In this document: one piece after another, positions 1 to 5,917 of the stretch
Numbering within the stretch: the stretch's first letter is position 1
Layout of the letters: each line of letters opens with the position of its first letter
Assembly (NCBI GenBank): GCA_007119835.1
Contig: SKOX01000363.1
Location: 1 to 6,456 of the forward strand
Length of the DNA: 6,456 nucleotides
Origin: Paracoccaceae bacterium
Lineage (GTDB): Bacteria > Pseudomonadota > Alphaproteobacteria > Rhodobacterales > Rhodobacteraceae
Direction: 5' to 3'
Translations under genes and position numbers: made by a program
Notes under the pieces: generated by a model
Database searches by the model: none
What the model saw: only the letters and a program-made list of their open reading frames with translations
Told to the model about the DNA's origin: nothing

Positions 1-320
1 AGCAGCGGCGGATAGTCCGCCGCGCCGAGGAGAAGCGGCCGTGCCCCGGCCGTCTCGGCCGCCGCCCACTCCGCCTCCGCCACTTCGGCGGGGCAGGGGG
101 CATAGCCGCGCGCGCCGGCCTCCGCCGCGATCTTCGGCAGCGCGGCGAGCGCGGCCGATGCCGAGCCGTAGGCGCGCATCAGGCGCAAGAAGGTCTGCGG
201 TCCCACACGACGCGACCGGGTGAGCCGCAGCCACGCGAGGCGCTCCGCCGCGGTGGCGGGCAACGCCGCTGCCGGTATCTTCTCCCAGAGGATCGTCTCT
301 TCGGGCATCGCGGGCTCCAT
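1..320 (-). CDS. dprA: DNA processing protein DprA, N-terminal part (runs off left edge)
   Basis: DprA (Smf) is a cytoplasmic protein that binds incoming single-stranded DNA and loads RecA during natural transformation. In Rhodobacter capsulatus it is also needed by cells receiving gene transfer agent DNA. The reverse strand reads open from ATG at 320 to base 1, giving 106 residues plus a partial codon. Residues 26-63 (AERLAWLRLTRSRRVGPQTF, then RLMRAYGSASAALAALP) match the N-terminal helical region of alphaproteobacterial DprA. The phrase GYAPCPAEVAEAE (72-84) and the run ARPLLLGAADYPPLL at the edge are also typical; the latter leads into the Rossmann fold, which lies outside the window. An in-frame ATG at 306-308 is a rival start: GGAG stands 6 nt before it, whereas the GAAGG before the first ATG is partly inside a hairpin (322-339). 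A CtrA-type palindrome lies just upstream. Family assignment rests on recalled sequence likeness. Confidence 0.88.
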   Translation of the reverse strand, partial: MEPAMPEETILWEKIPAAALPATAAERLAWLRLTRSRRVGPQTFLRLMRAYGSASAALAALPKIAAEAGARGYAPCPAEVAEAEWAAAETAGARPLLLGAADYPPL

Positions 321-321
321 G

Positions 322-339
322 GCTGCCTTCAGAGGCAGC
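322..339 (-). promoter_or_regulatory. Hairpin overlapping the dprA Shine-Dalgarno
   Basis: The arms GCTGCCT (322-328) and AGGCAGC (333-339) are perfect reverse complements with a 4-nt loop. In the dprA transcript the 3' arm contains most of the candidate Shine-Dalgarno GAAGG (326-330) and ends one base before the AUG at 320. If transcribed, it could lower initiation at that AUG and favour the in-frame AUG four codons on, or serve as a translational control. The repeat is seen directly; the role is inferred. Confidence 0.4.
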
Positions 340-344
340 GCGCC

Positions 345-365
345 CGCTTAACGCCCGGTTAAGCG
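345..365. promoter_or_regulatory. Perfect CtrA-type palindrome upstream of dprA
   Basis: CGCTTAAC (345-352) and GTTAAGCG (358-365) are perfect 8-bp inverted repeats around a 5-nt centre. The core at 348-362 reads TTAACGCCCGGTTAA, an exact TTAA-N7-TTAA, the full binding site of the response regulator CtrA. I saw no other TTAA anywhere in this very GC-rich window. The site lies 27 bp upstream of the dprA ATG at 320 and 30 bp beyond the tldD stop, so dprA is the natural target. It could also fold as RNA at the end of the tldD transcript, but no T-run follows on that strand, so a classical terminator is less likely. CtrA control of competence-type genes, including those for gene transfer agent uptake, is known in Rhodobacter capsulatus. 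Confidence 0.65.
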
Positions 366-395
366 AGGGCGACAGCGGCGCGCAGGAGCGGGCCC

Positions 396-1823
396 TCAGG
401 TCGCGCTGCCGCCCACGGTCAGCCCGCCGATCAGCAGCGTCGGCTGCCCGACGCCGACCGGCACGCCCTGGCCGTTCTTGCCGCAGGTCCCCACCCCGGG
501 GTCGAGCGCCATGTCGTTCGCCACCGCCCGGATCTTCTGCAGCGCCGTCGGCCCGTCCCCGATCAGCGTCGCGCCCTTGACCGGCGCACCGACCTTGCCG
601 TCCTTCACCCGGTAGGCCTCGGTGCAGGAGAAGACGAACTTGCCGTTGGTGATGTCGACCTGGCCGCCGCCGAAGCCGACGGCATAGATCCCGTCCTTCA
701 GCTCGGCCAGCACGTCGGCGGGATCGGCCTCGCCGCCGAGCATGATGGTGTTGGTCATGCGCGGCATCGGGTGGTGGGCATAGCTCTGCCGCCGGCCGTT
801 GCCGGTCGGCGCCACGCCCATCAGCCGCGCGTTCTGGCGGTCCTGCATGTAGCCCGTCAGGATGCCGTCCTCGATCAGCACCGTCCGCCCGGAAGGAGTG
901 CCCTCGTCGTCGAAGGAGATCGAGCCGCGCCGGTCGGGGATCGTTCCGTCATCGACCACCGTCACACCGGGCGCGGCGACGCGTTGGCCCATGAGCCCGG
1001 CAAAGGCCGAGGTTCGCTTTCGGTTGAAATCGCCCTCGAGGCCATGGCCGACCGCCTCGTGCAGCAGGATGCCGGGCCAGCCGGGGCCCAGCACCACGTC
1101 CATGACGCCAGCAGGCGCCGGCTCGGCCCGGAGGTTCACGGAAGCGATCCGGAGCGCCTCGCGGGCGACCGCCTGCCAGTGGTCCTCCGCGATCAGCGGC
1201 GCCAGCCCGTGCCGCCCGCCGCCGCCGAAGGAGCCGCTCTCGCGCCGGCCGTTCTCCTCGACGATCACCGAGACGTTGAGCCGCGCCATCGGGCGCGCTT
1301 CTGCGAGACGCAGCCCCTCGGGCCGCAGGATCTCGACCTCCTGCATCGAGGCGGCGATCGACGCGGTGACCTGCACCACCCGCGGGTCGATCTCCCGCAG
1401 GAAGGCGTCCATGGCGCGCAGCACCTCCACCTTGCCGCCGAAGTCCGCGTCGTCGAACGGATCGCGGTCGGAATAGAGGCGCTGGTTGGTCGCCCGCGGC
1501 GGGGCTGCCAGCACGCCGCCGCCTGCGCCGACCGCAAGGCGGGCCGTTTCGGCAGCGCGTGCGAGCGCCGCCTCCGAGATCTCGGTCGAATGGGCGTATC
1601 CCGCGGTTTCGCCCCGCACCGCGCGAAGCCCGAAGCCTTCGGCCGCGTCGTAGCTCGCGGACCGCAGCCGCCCGTCGTCGAAGAGCAGCGACTCCGACCG
1701 GCGCCGCTCGAGGAAAAGCTCGCCGTCGTCGGCGCCGGCGACGGCGTCGCGCAACCTGGCGAGCGTGCGGGCCTCGTCGATCAGCGTGTCGAAGGGGCGG
1801 AAGCGGGTTTCGGCGGAGGGCAT
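396..1823 (-). CDS. tldD: TldD, zinc metalloprotease subunit (TldD/PmbA family)
   Basis: TldD pairs with TldE (PmbA) to form a cytoplasmic heterodimeric protease that cleaves unfolded peptides; in E. coli it matures microcin B17 and degrades the CcdA antitoxin. The product has 475 residues, against 481 in E. coli. The zinc motif HEAVGH lies at residues 255-260, followed by GLEGDFNRKRTSAF. Cys447 in the C-terminal GTCGKNGQG is the likely third zinc ligand. The offset between H255 and C447 is the same as between the E. coli ligands H262 and C454, as I recall them. The family phrases DDGTIPDRRGSISFDDEGTP (291-310) and FSCTEAYRVKDGK (398-410) are present. I chose the ATG at 1821-1823 because GGGAG stands 5 nt upstream. 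The ATG at 1842-1844 has no ribosome site, and the frame merely stays open far upstream through GC bias. The partner pmbA is not in the window. It is transcribed divergently from the oxidase genes, and no functional tie to them is evident. Confidence 0.95.
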   Translation of the reverse strand: MPSAETRFRPFDTLIDEARTLARLRDAVAGADDGELFLERRRSESLLFDDGRLRSASYDAAEGFGLRAVRGETAGYAHSTEISEAALARAAETARLAVGAGGGVLAAPPRATNQRLYSDRDPFDDADFGGKVEVLRAMDAFLREIDPRVVQVTASIAASMQEVEILRPEGLRLAEARPMARLNVSVIVEENGRRESGSFGGGGRHGLAPLIAEDHWQAVAREALRIASVNLRAEPAPAGVMDVVLGPGWPGILLHEAVGHGLEGDFNRKRTSAFAGLMGQRVAAPGVTVVDDGTIPDRRGSISFDDEGTPSGRTVLIEDGILTGYMQDRQNARLMGVAPTGNGRRQSYAHHPMPRMTNTIMLGGEADPADVLAELKDGIYAVGFGGGQVDITNGKFVFSCTEAYRVKDGKVGAPVKGATLIGDGPTALQKIRAVANDMALDPGVGTCGKNGQGVPVGVGQPTLLIGGLTVGGSAT

Positions 1824-2006
1824 GGACTCTCCCGGAGGCTGCATGGGACTTTGGTTCGAAGGCGTCGGAATGACGCGCGGGCGCGCCTTGTCTTCATCGG
1901 AGAGATATGGTTGACCAGCCTGACATGGCAACACGGGATTCCGTCGTATGCCATCGCGGCGGCCCAGCCGTCTCGGACGTGACGAAGCACATGGGAAGAC
2001 GACGGC
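1824..2006. promoter_or_regulatory. Divergent tldD / coxB intergenic region
   Basis: These 183 bp must carry the start signals for both tldD (leftward) and the coxB cluster (rightward). The stretch 1890-1950 is more AT-rich than its surroundings. On the minus strand TTGCCA (1926-1931) and CATATC (1904-1909) are 16 bp apart and make a fair -35/-10 pair for tldD. On the plus strand TTGACC (1911-1916) is a good -35, but no convincing -10 lies at 16-18 bp. A short symmetric word TGGT-TG-ACCA (1908-1917) sits in the middle. coxB has GGGAAG 8 nt before its ATG. I could not recognise a known regulator site such as FnrL. Confidence 0.4.
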
Positions 2007-3062
2007 ATGAAGACGGCCAGGCTCGCAACAGCTTTCCTCCTGACGCTCGCACTCGCGCTGCCCGCAGCCGCCCAGCTGCCGGATCTGCAGCAGCCGCCCG
2101 CCGACGAGCCGATCATCGAGCTGCCGGGCGAGGCTCCCGACCCGGCCGACCCGGCCGTGGGCGAGCAGCCCGACGACCCGGGCGCGCTCCAGGAGATCGC
2201 GCCCGATGTCGAGGCGATCGAGGAGCCGGTGGGACCGGTCTCGCCGCGGGTGGACGATCCCGAGCCGCAGATCTGGGGCAACCTGCCCGAGTTGCCGTTC
2301 ATCGGTGTGCCGACGCAGGGCGGCGTCAACTACATGACCGCTGTGGGTCCGGTGGCCTACGACACGATCTGGGTGTCGAACTTCGTCCACGTGATCATGG
2401 CGTTGATCGTCATCTTCGTGACGGGCCTGCTGCTCTACTGCATCATCTTCTTCAACAAGAAGGCGAACCCGACGCCCGCCCGCTTCACCCACAACACCCG
2501 TCTCGAGGTCGCATGGACCCTCGGGCCGGTGCTGATCCTGATCGTGATCGGGTCCTTCTCGCTGCCCGTGCTGTTCAAGCAGCTCGAGGTCCCCGAGGAG
2601 GAGCTCACCATCAAGGCGACCGGATACCAGTGGTTCTGGGGCTACGAGTATGTCGACTACGACTTCGGCTTCGAGCAGTTCATGCTCCAGCGCGATGAGC
2701 TCGAGCCTGCGGGCTACCTGCCCGAGCACTACCTGATGGCCACCGACTCGGCGATGGTGGTGCCTGTGAACACCAATGTCCGGATGCAGGTGACGGCGGC
2801 GGACGTGATCCATTCCTGGAAGGTCATGTCCTTCGGCACGATGATGGACGGGATCCCCGGCCGGCTCAACGAGACATGGTTCCGGGCCGAGCAGGAGGGC
2901 ATCTATTTCGGCTTCTGCTCGGAGCTTTGCGGTCTCGACCATTCCTTCATGCCAATCACCGTGAAAGTGGTCAGCCGCGAGGTTTACGACGAGTGGCTCG
3001 ACTGGGCGATCGACCAGTTCGGCGGCACGCGCCCCGAGGAAACGGTCGCGGCGGCGAACTGA
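2007..3062 (+). CDS. coxB: Cytochrome c oxidase subunit II (aa3 type), with acidic N-terminal insert
   Basis: Also called ctaC. Subunit II carries the CuA centre that takes electrons from cytochrome c in the periplasm and passes them to subunit I. The product has 351 residues. A signal peptide covers about 1-22 (ALPAAA, then Q23). Two membrane spans follow at about 122-149 and 168-190, then the cupredoxin domain. CuA ligands are all present: H269, C304, E306, C308, H312 and M315, with the same spacing as in Paracoccus. W209 in GYQWFWGYEY is the expected electron-entry tryptophan. E167 in THNTRLEVAW matches the glutamate at the K-channel mouth. The protein is about 50 residues longer than the Paracoccus precursor. 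The extra part is residues 23-88, with 18 acidic, 16 proline and only one basic residue, so it is probably disordered and periplasmic. First gene of the plus-strand cluster; GGGAAG stands 8 nt before the start. Confidence 0.97.
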   Translation: MKTARLATAFLLTLALALPAAAQLPDLQQPPADEPIIELPGEAPDPADPAVGEQPDDPGALQEIAPDVEAIEEPVGPVSPRVDDPEPQIWGNLPELPFIGVPTQGGVNYMTAVGPVAYDTIWVSNFVHVIMALIVIFVTGLLLYCIIFFNKKANPTPARFTHNTRLEVAWTLGPVLILIVIGSFSLPVLFKQLEVPEEELTIKATGYQWFWGYEYVDYDFGFEQFMLQRDELEPAGYLPEHYLMATDSAMVVPVNTNVRMQVTAADVIHSWKVMSFGTMMDGIPGRLNETWFRAEQEGIYFGFCSELCGLDHSFMPITVKVVSREVYDEWLDWAIDQFGGTRPEETVAAAN

Positions 3063-3180
3063 CAGCCGCGCTGCGGTCCCAGCAGGGGCCATGACGGGAC
3101 CCGAAACGGCCTTCGCGGGTTGAACGAGGGTCGGCAGTGAAGAGAGTGGCGGCCGCGCGCGAGCCCGGGCCGAGGGGGCG
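3063..3180 (+). other. coxB-ctaB intergenic spacer with inverted repeat
   Basis: This 118-nt gap is the longest between the plus-strand genes. GGTCCC (3075-3080) and GGGACC (3096-3101) form a 6-bp inverted repeat with a 15-nt loop, which might act as an RNA processing or partial termination site that sets subunit II expression apart from the assembly genes. No T-run follows. A ten-codon frame (3091-3123) lies inside, with AGGGG very close to its ATG; I see no reason to think it is a gene. A purine-rich GAGGGGG lies only 2 nt before the ctaB ATG. Confidence 0.3.
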
Positions 3181-4137
3181 ATGAGCGACACGAGCTGGAC
3201 AACACGGGCCGACGCGCCGGAGGCGCAGTTCGGCGACTATGTGACGCTCCTCAAGCCGCGGGTGATGCGCCTCGTCGTCTTCACCGCGCTGGTCGGGCTC
3301 GCGGCGGCGCCCATGGCCGTTCACCCGGTCATCGCCTTCGCGAGCCTGGTCTGCATCGCGGTCGGCGCCGGCGCCTCGGGCGCCCTGAACATGTGGTACG
3401 ACTGGGACATCGATGCCCGGATGCGCCGCACGGCGCGCCGGCCGATCCCCGCGGGCCTCGTCGCCCGCGAGGAGGCGCTCGGCATCGGGCTGACGCTCTC
3501 GGTCTTCTCGGTCGTCATGCTGGCGCTGTTCGCCAATCCCTTCGCGGCTGCGCTGCTCGCCTTCACGATCTTCTTCTACGTCGTCATCTATTCGATGTGG
3601 CTGAAGCGCGCGACACCGCAGAACATCGTCATCGGCGGCGCGGCCGGGGCGTTCCCGCCGATGATCGGCTGGGCGGTGGTCACCGGCGGCGTCGCGGTCG
3701 AGAGCGTGCTGATGTTCCTCGTGATCTTCCTGTGGACGCCGCCGCATTTCTGGGCGCTCGCGCTCTTCCGCAACGATGACTACGCCCGCGCCGGCGTGCC
3801 GATGCTGCCGGTCGTCGCCGGCGCCCGCTCGACGCGCGTTCAGATCCTCGTCTACGCCTTGCTCCTTATGCCGGTCGCCGTGGGCATCGGCTTCACCGGC
3901 ATCGGCGGCCCGATCTACCTGGCAGGCGCGACCGTCCTGAGCGTGATGTTCGCCCGCGGCGCGTGGATCCTGTGGCGACGCGACGAGGCTGCCGCGGAGG
4001 CGGACGCCCATCTGGTCGAGAAGCGGTTCTTCGGTTTCTCGATCCTCTACCTCTTCCTGATCTTCGGTCTGATCCTGGTCGAGGCCGTTCTTGCCGCCGC
4101 CGGGCTTGCCCTGCCCGCCTTGCCGCTCGCCCACTGA
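3181..4137 (+). CDS. ctaB: Heme O synthase (protoheme IX farnesyltransferase)
   Basis: CtaB (CyoE/Cox10) attaches a farnesyl group to heme B to make heme O, which heme A synthase then turns into the heme A of aa3 oxidase. It is an inner-membrane protein of the UbiA prenyltransferase superfamily. The product has 318 residues, the usual length, with eight or nine hydrophobic segments. The first prenyl-diphosphate motif is N70-x3-D74-x3-D78, in [19 protein letters not shown]. The cytoplasmic phrase [17 protein letters not shown] (137-153) and [20 protein letters not shown] (184-203) are hallmarks of the family. The start at 3181 is the only sensible one, because the frame has a TGA at 3121-3123 and no ATG, GTG or TTG between. 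It lies 118 nt after coxB and 17 nt before the small gene. The C-terminus is hydrophobic and complete. Confidence 0.96.
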   Translation: MSDTSWTTRADAPEAQFGDYVTLLKPRVMRLVVFTALVGLAAAPMAVHPVIAFASLVCIAVGAGASGALNMWYDWDIDARMRRTARRPIPAGLVAREEALGIGLTLSVFSVVMLALFANPFAAALLAFTIFFYVVIYSMWLKRATPQNIVIGGAAGAFPPMIGWAVVTGGVAVESVLMFLVIFLWTPPHFWALALFRNDDYARAGVPMLPVVAGARSTRVQILVYALLLMPVAVGIGFTGIGGPIYLAGATVLSVMFARGAWILWRRDEAAAEADAHLVEKRFFGFSILYLFLIFGLILVEAVLAAAGLALPALPLAH

Positions 4138-4154
4138 CCCGAAGGAGGGCCCCG

Positions 4155-4433
4155 ATGCGACCCACCACCCACGAAATCTACGGCCGGCGACGCAGCCGCA
4201 ATGTCGGCCTCGGGCTTACGCTGGCGGGCTTCGTCCTGCTCGTCTTCATGGTCACGGTCGTCAAGCTGAATGCCGGCCACGAGGTGCGCGGTCTCCAGGC
4301 CAGCCAGGGTGCTGCCGAGATGTCGCCGCCGGCCCTCGCGCTCGAGGCGCCCACGCTGGACGCTTCACACATCCCGAGCGCCGCGGAGCGGGCAGCAGCC
4401 CGCGCGGCCGAGCGCGAAGCGGGCGGGAACTGA
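4155..4433 (+). CDS. Small single-span membrane protein, putative oxidase assembly factor (CoxF/COA3-like)
   Basis: The protein has 92 residues. A basic N-terminus (RRRSRN, 11-16) is followed by one hydrophobic span at about 18-37, so by the positive-inside rule the N-terminus is cytoplasmic and the rest periplasmic. The C-terminal half is Ala/Glu/Arg-rich and likely helical (76-90). Small proteins of this plan, usually annotated hypothetical or CoxF, sit between ctaB and ctaG in related alphaproteobacteria. The block RRRSRNVGLGL plus hydrophobic span resembles, from memory, the core of mitochondrial COA3 (RRRTRNIVTGL). COA3 is a MITRAC-complex protein that stabilises newly made COX1. A very strong Shine-Dalgarno, AAGGAGG (4142-4148), stands 6 nt before the ATG. 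The gene lies 17 nt after ctaB and 4 nt before ctaG, so translation with ctaG is probably coupled. That it is a real gene is well supported; the role is inferred from position and likeness. Confidence 0.82.
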   Translation: MRPTTHEIYGRRRSRNVGLGLTLAGFVLLVFMVTVVKLNAGHEVRGLQASQGAAEMSPPALALEAPTLDASHIPSAAERAAARAAEREAGGN

Positions 4434-4437
4434 CGCC

Positions 4438-5076
4438 ATGACGAAGACGCCGAACCCGCGCCGCACCGCCGTCATGCTCGTCAGCATTCCGACCTTCATG
4501 CTCGGCCTGTCCTTCGCGGCCGTTCCGCTCTACGACTGGTTCTGCCGCGTGACCGGCTTTGGTGGCACGACGACGGTCGCGACGGACGCGCCGGACGTCA
4601 TCCTGGACGAGATGATCACCGTCCGCTTCGACTCGAACGCGTCGCCGAACATGCCGTGGGAGTTCCGGCCGCAGGTCCGCACCATGCAGCTCCGGATCGG
4701 CGAGACGGGGTTGATGTTTTACGAGGCCTACAACCCGACCGATCGCCCGATTGCCGGCACCGCCAGCTACAACGTCTCGCCCTTCTCGTCCGGCAACTAC
4801 TTCGCCAAGATCGCCTGCTTCTGCTTCGAGCTCCAGGTGCTCGAGCCCGGCGAGCGCATCGAGATGCCGGTTACCTTCTTCGTCGATCCGCGCATCGTCG
4901 ACGACCTCGAGGCGCGCCACACGCGGTCGATCACGCTCTCCTACACGATGCACCTGGCCGACCTGCCGGCGGACCATGTGTCGCCGGAAGCGCGTCCCGA
5001 GGCCGCGCTTGCTCCGGACGAGGAGACCCGCACTGCCGAGGCCGCCACCGGCCTTCCCGCTTCGCGACAGGAGTAG
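4438..5076 (+). CDS. ctaG: Cytochrome c oxidase assembly protein CtaG (Cox11), CuB copper chaperone
   Basis: CtaG/Cox11 is anchored in the inner membrane with a periplasmic domain that delivers copper to the CuB site of oxidase subunit I. The product has 212 residues. One N-terminal span (about 11-30) is followed by LYDWFCRVTGFGG (31-43), which holds the conserved Cys36. The immunoglobulin-like copper domain follows, with the copper motif CFCF at 127-130 (C127, C129) in YFAKIACFCFELQVLEPGE. FFVDPRI (147-153) and ITLSYTMH (165-172) mark the end of the core. About 35 residues beyond that are Ala/Pro/Glu-rich, longer than I expect for the family and probably disordered. The frame is open back to 4270, but the ATG at 4438 gives the family-like N-terminus (MTKTPNPRRTAVML) and lies 4 nt after the preceding stop. 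No strong ribosome site is seen, so translational coupling is likely. Confidence 0.95.
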   Translation: MTKTPNPRRTAVMLVSIPTFMLGLSFAAVPLYDWFCRVTGFGGTTTVATDAPDVILDEMITVRFDSNASPNMPWEFRPQVRTMQLRIGETGLMFYEAYNPTDRPIAGTASYNVSPFSSGNYFAKIACFCFELQVLEPGERIEMPVTFFVDPRIVDDLEARHTRSITLSYTMHLADLPADHVSPEARPEAALAPDEETRTAEAATGLPASRQE

Positions 5077-5088
5077 ACGAGAACAGTC

Positions 5089-5877
5089 ATGGCCGGTCAC
5101 AAGAATCACGATTATCACGTCCTGCCCCCCAGTCCCTGGCCCTTCATCGCGAGCGTCGGCGCCTTCGTCATGATCGTGGGGGCCGTCTTCTACTTCCACG
5201 GCAGCCCGCCGTGGGTGTTGCTGATCGGCACCGCGATCGTGCTTTACACCATGTACGGCTGGTGGCGCGACGTGGTGCACGAGAGCCTCGCGGGCGACCA
5301 CACGCCCGTCGTCGTGCTCGGCCTACGCTACGGGGTGATCCTGTTCATCATCTCCGAGGTGATGTTCTTCGCCGCGTGGTTCTGGTCGTTCTTCAAGCAC
5401 GCGCTCTACCCGATGCCGGCGGTCGGCGGCGTCTGGCCGCCCGAGGGGATCGAGACCTTCGATCCCTGGCACCTGCCGCTCATCAACACGCTGATCCTGC
5501 TATGCTCCGGCTGCGCGGTGACCTGGGCGCACCATGCCCTCGTCCACGAGAACAACCGCGATCACCTGAAGTGGGGCCTGATCGTCGGTGTCGCGCTCGG
5601 CGTGCTGTTCACCGCCTTCCAGATCTACGAGTACACGCACGCAGCCTTCGGCTTCGCCGGGAACATCTACGGCGCCAACTTCTACATGGCGACGGGCTTC
5701 CACGGCGTGCATGTCGTGATCGGGGCGATCTTCCTCTTCGTCTGCCTGGTCCGGGTCTACATGGGCCACTTCACGCAGGAGAAGCACGTCGGCTTCGAGG
5801 CCGCCGCTTGGTACTGGCACTTTGTCGACGTGGTGTGGTTGTTCCTGTTCGCCTCGATTTATATCTGGGGGGCGTGA
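5089..5877 (+). CDS. ctaE: Cytochrome c oxidase subunit III (aa3 type)
   Basis: Also called coxC. Subunit III is a core membrane subunit of the oxidase; it contributes to stability and to proton uptake on the D-channel side. The product has 262 residues, the normal bacterial and mitochondrial length, with seven hydrophobic segments. The N-terminus [15 protein letters not shown] is typical. The DCCD-reactive glutamate lies in [17 protein letters not shown] as E90. [20 protein letters not shown] (191-210) and [20 protein letters not shown] (241-260) are signature stretches, and the protein ends WGA close behind, as expected. It begins 12 nt after ctaG. AGGAG overlapping the ctaG end is 15 nt away; a weaker GAGAA at 5079-5083 is nearer. 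A strong hairpin follows 6 nt after the stop, which suggests that this is the last gene of the transcript. Confidence 0.97.
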   Translation: MAGHKNHDYHVLPPSPWPFIASVGAFVMIVGAVFYFHGSPPWVLLIGTAIVLYTMYGWWRDVVHESLAGDHTPVVVLGLRYGVILFIISEVMFFAAWFWSFFKHALYPMPAVGGVWPPEGIETFDPWHLPLINTLILLCSGCAVTWAHHALVHENNRDHLKWGLIVGVALGVLFTAFQIYEYTHAAFGFAGNIYGANFYMATGFHGVHVVIGAIFLFVCLVRVYMGHFTQEKHVGFEAAAWYWHFVDVVWLFLFASIYIWGA

Positions 5878-5883
5878 TGCGCT

Positions 5884-5917
5884 GCCTTGGGCGCGGGGGG
5901 CAACCCGCGCCCAAGGC
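5884..5917 (+). terminator. GC-rich stem-loop after ctaE
   Basis: Positions 5884-5897 and 5904-5917 form a perfect 14-bp inverted repeat (inner arm CCTTGGGCGCGGG) around the 6-nt loop GGGCAA. It begins 6 nt after the ctaE stop, where a terminator or a 3'-end stabilising structure would be. No T-run follows, as is common in high-GC alphaproteobacteria. It may stop or dampen transcription before SURF1, or protect the oxidase mRNA from 3' decay. The structure is certain from the sequence; the function is inferred. Confidence 0.72.

Noticed and set aside
41..223. 60-aa plus-strand frame near the left edge
   Set aside because: It lies antisense to dprA, whose reverse-strand translation matches the family. 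The plus-strand product is Arg/Pro low-complexity.
345..365. Reading the palindrome as a simple tldD terminator
   Set aside because: It is only 8 bp with TA-rich inner pairs and no T-run on the tldD strand, while the exact TTAA-N7-TTAA spacing fits an operator better. A dual role is not excluded.
771..1982. 403-aa plus-strand frame (and a 204-aa one at 862-1476) opposite tldD
   Set aside because: They are antisense to a well-conserved metalloprotease gene. Composition is Arg/Pro/Ala-rich with no recognisable domain, so these are GC-bias shadows.
3091..3123. Ten-codon frame in the coxB-ctaB gap, with AGGGG just before its ATG, as a possible leader peptide
   Set aside because: The spacing from AGGGG to ATG is only 2 nt, the peptide has no run of a regulatory amino acid, and such short frames are expected by chance.
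1824..3191. Minus-strand frame staying open from tldD through the whole coxB region, making an apparent 931-aa protein
   Set aside because: The part upstream of 1823 lies antisense to coxB, which has full CuA ligands and family length. The translated extension is Arg/Asp/His-rich low-complexity sequence typical of the antisense of GC-rich genes, and the TldD start at 1823 has a good ribosome site.
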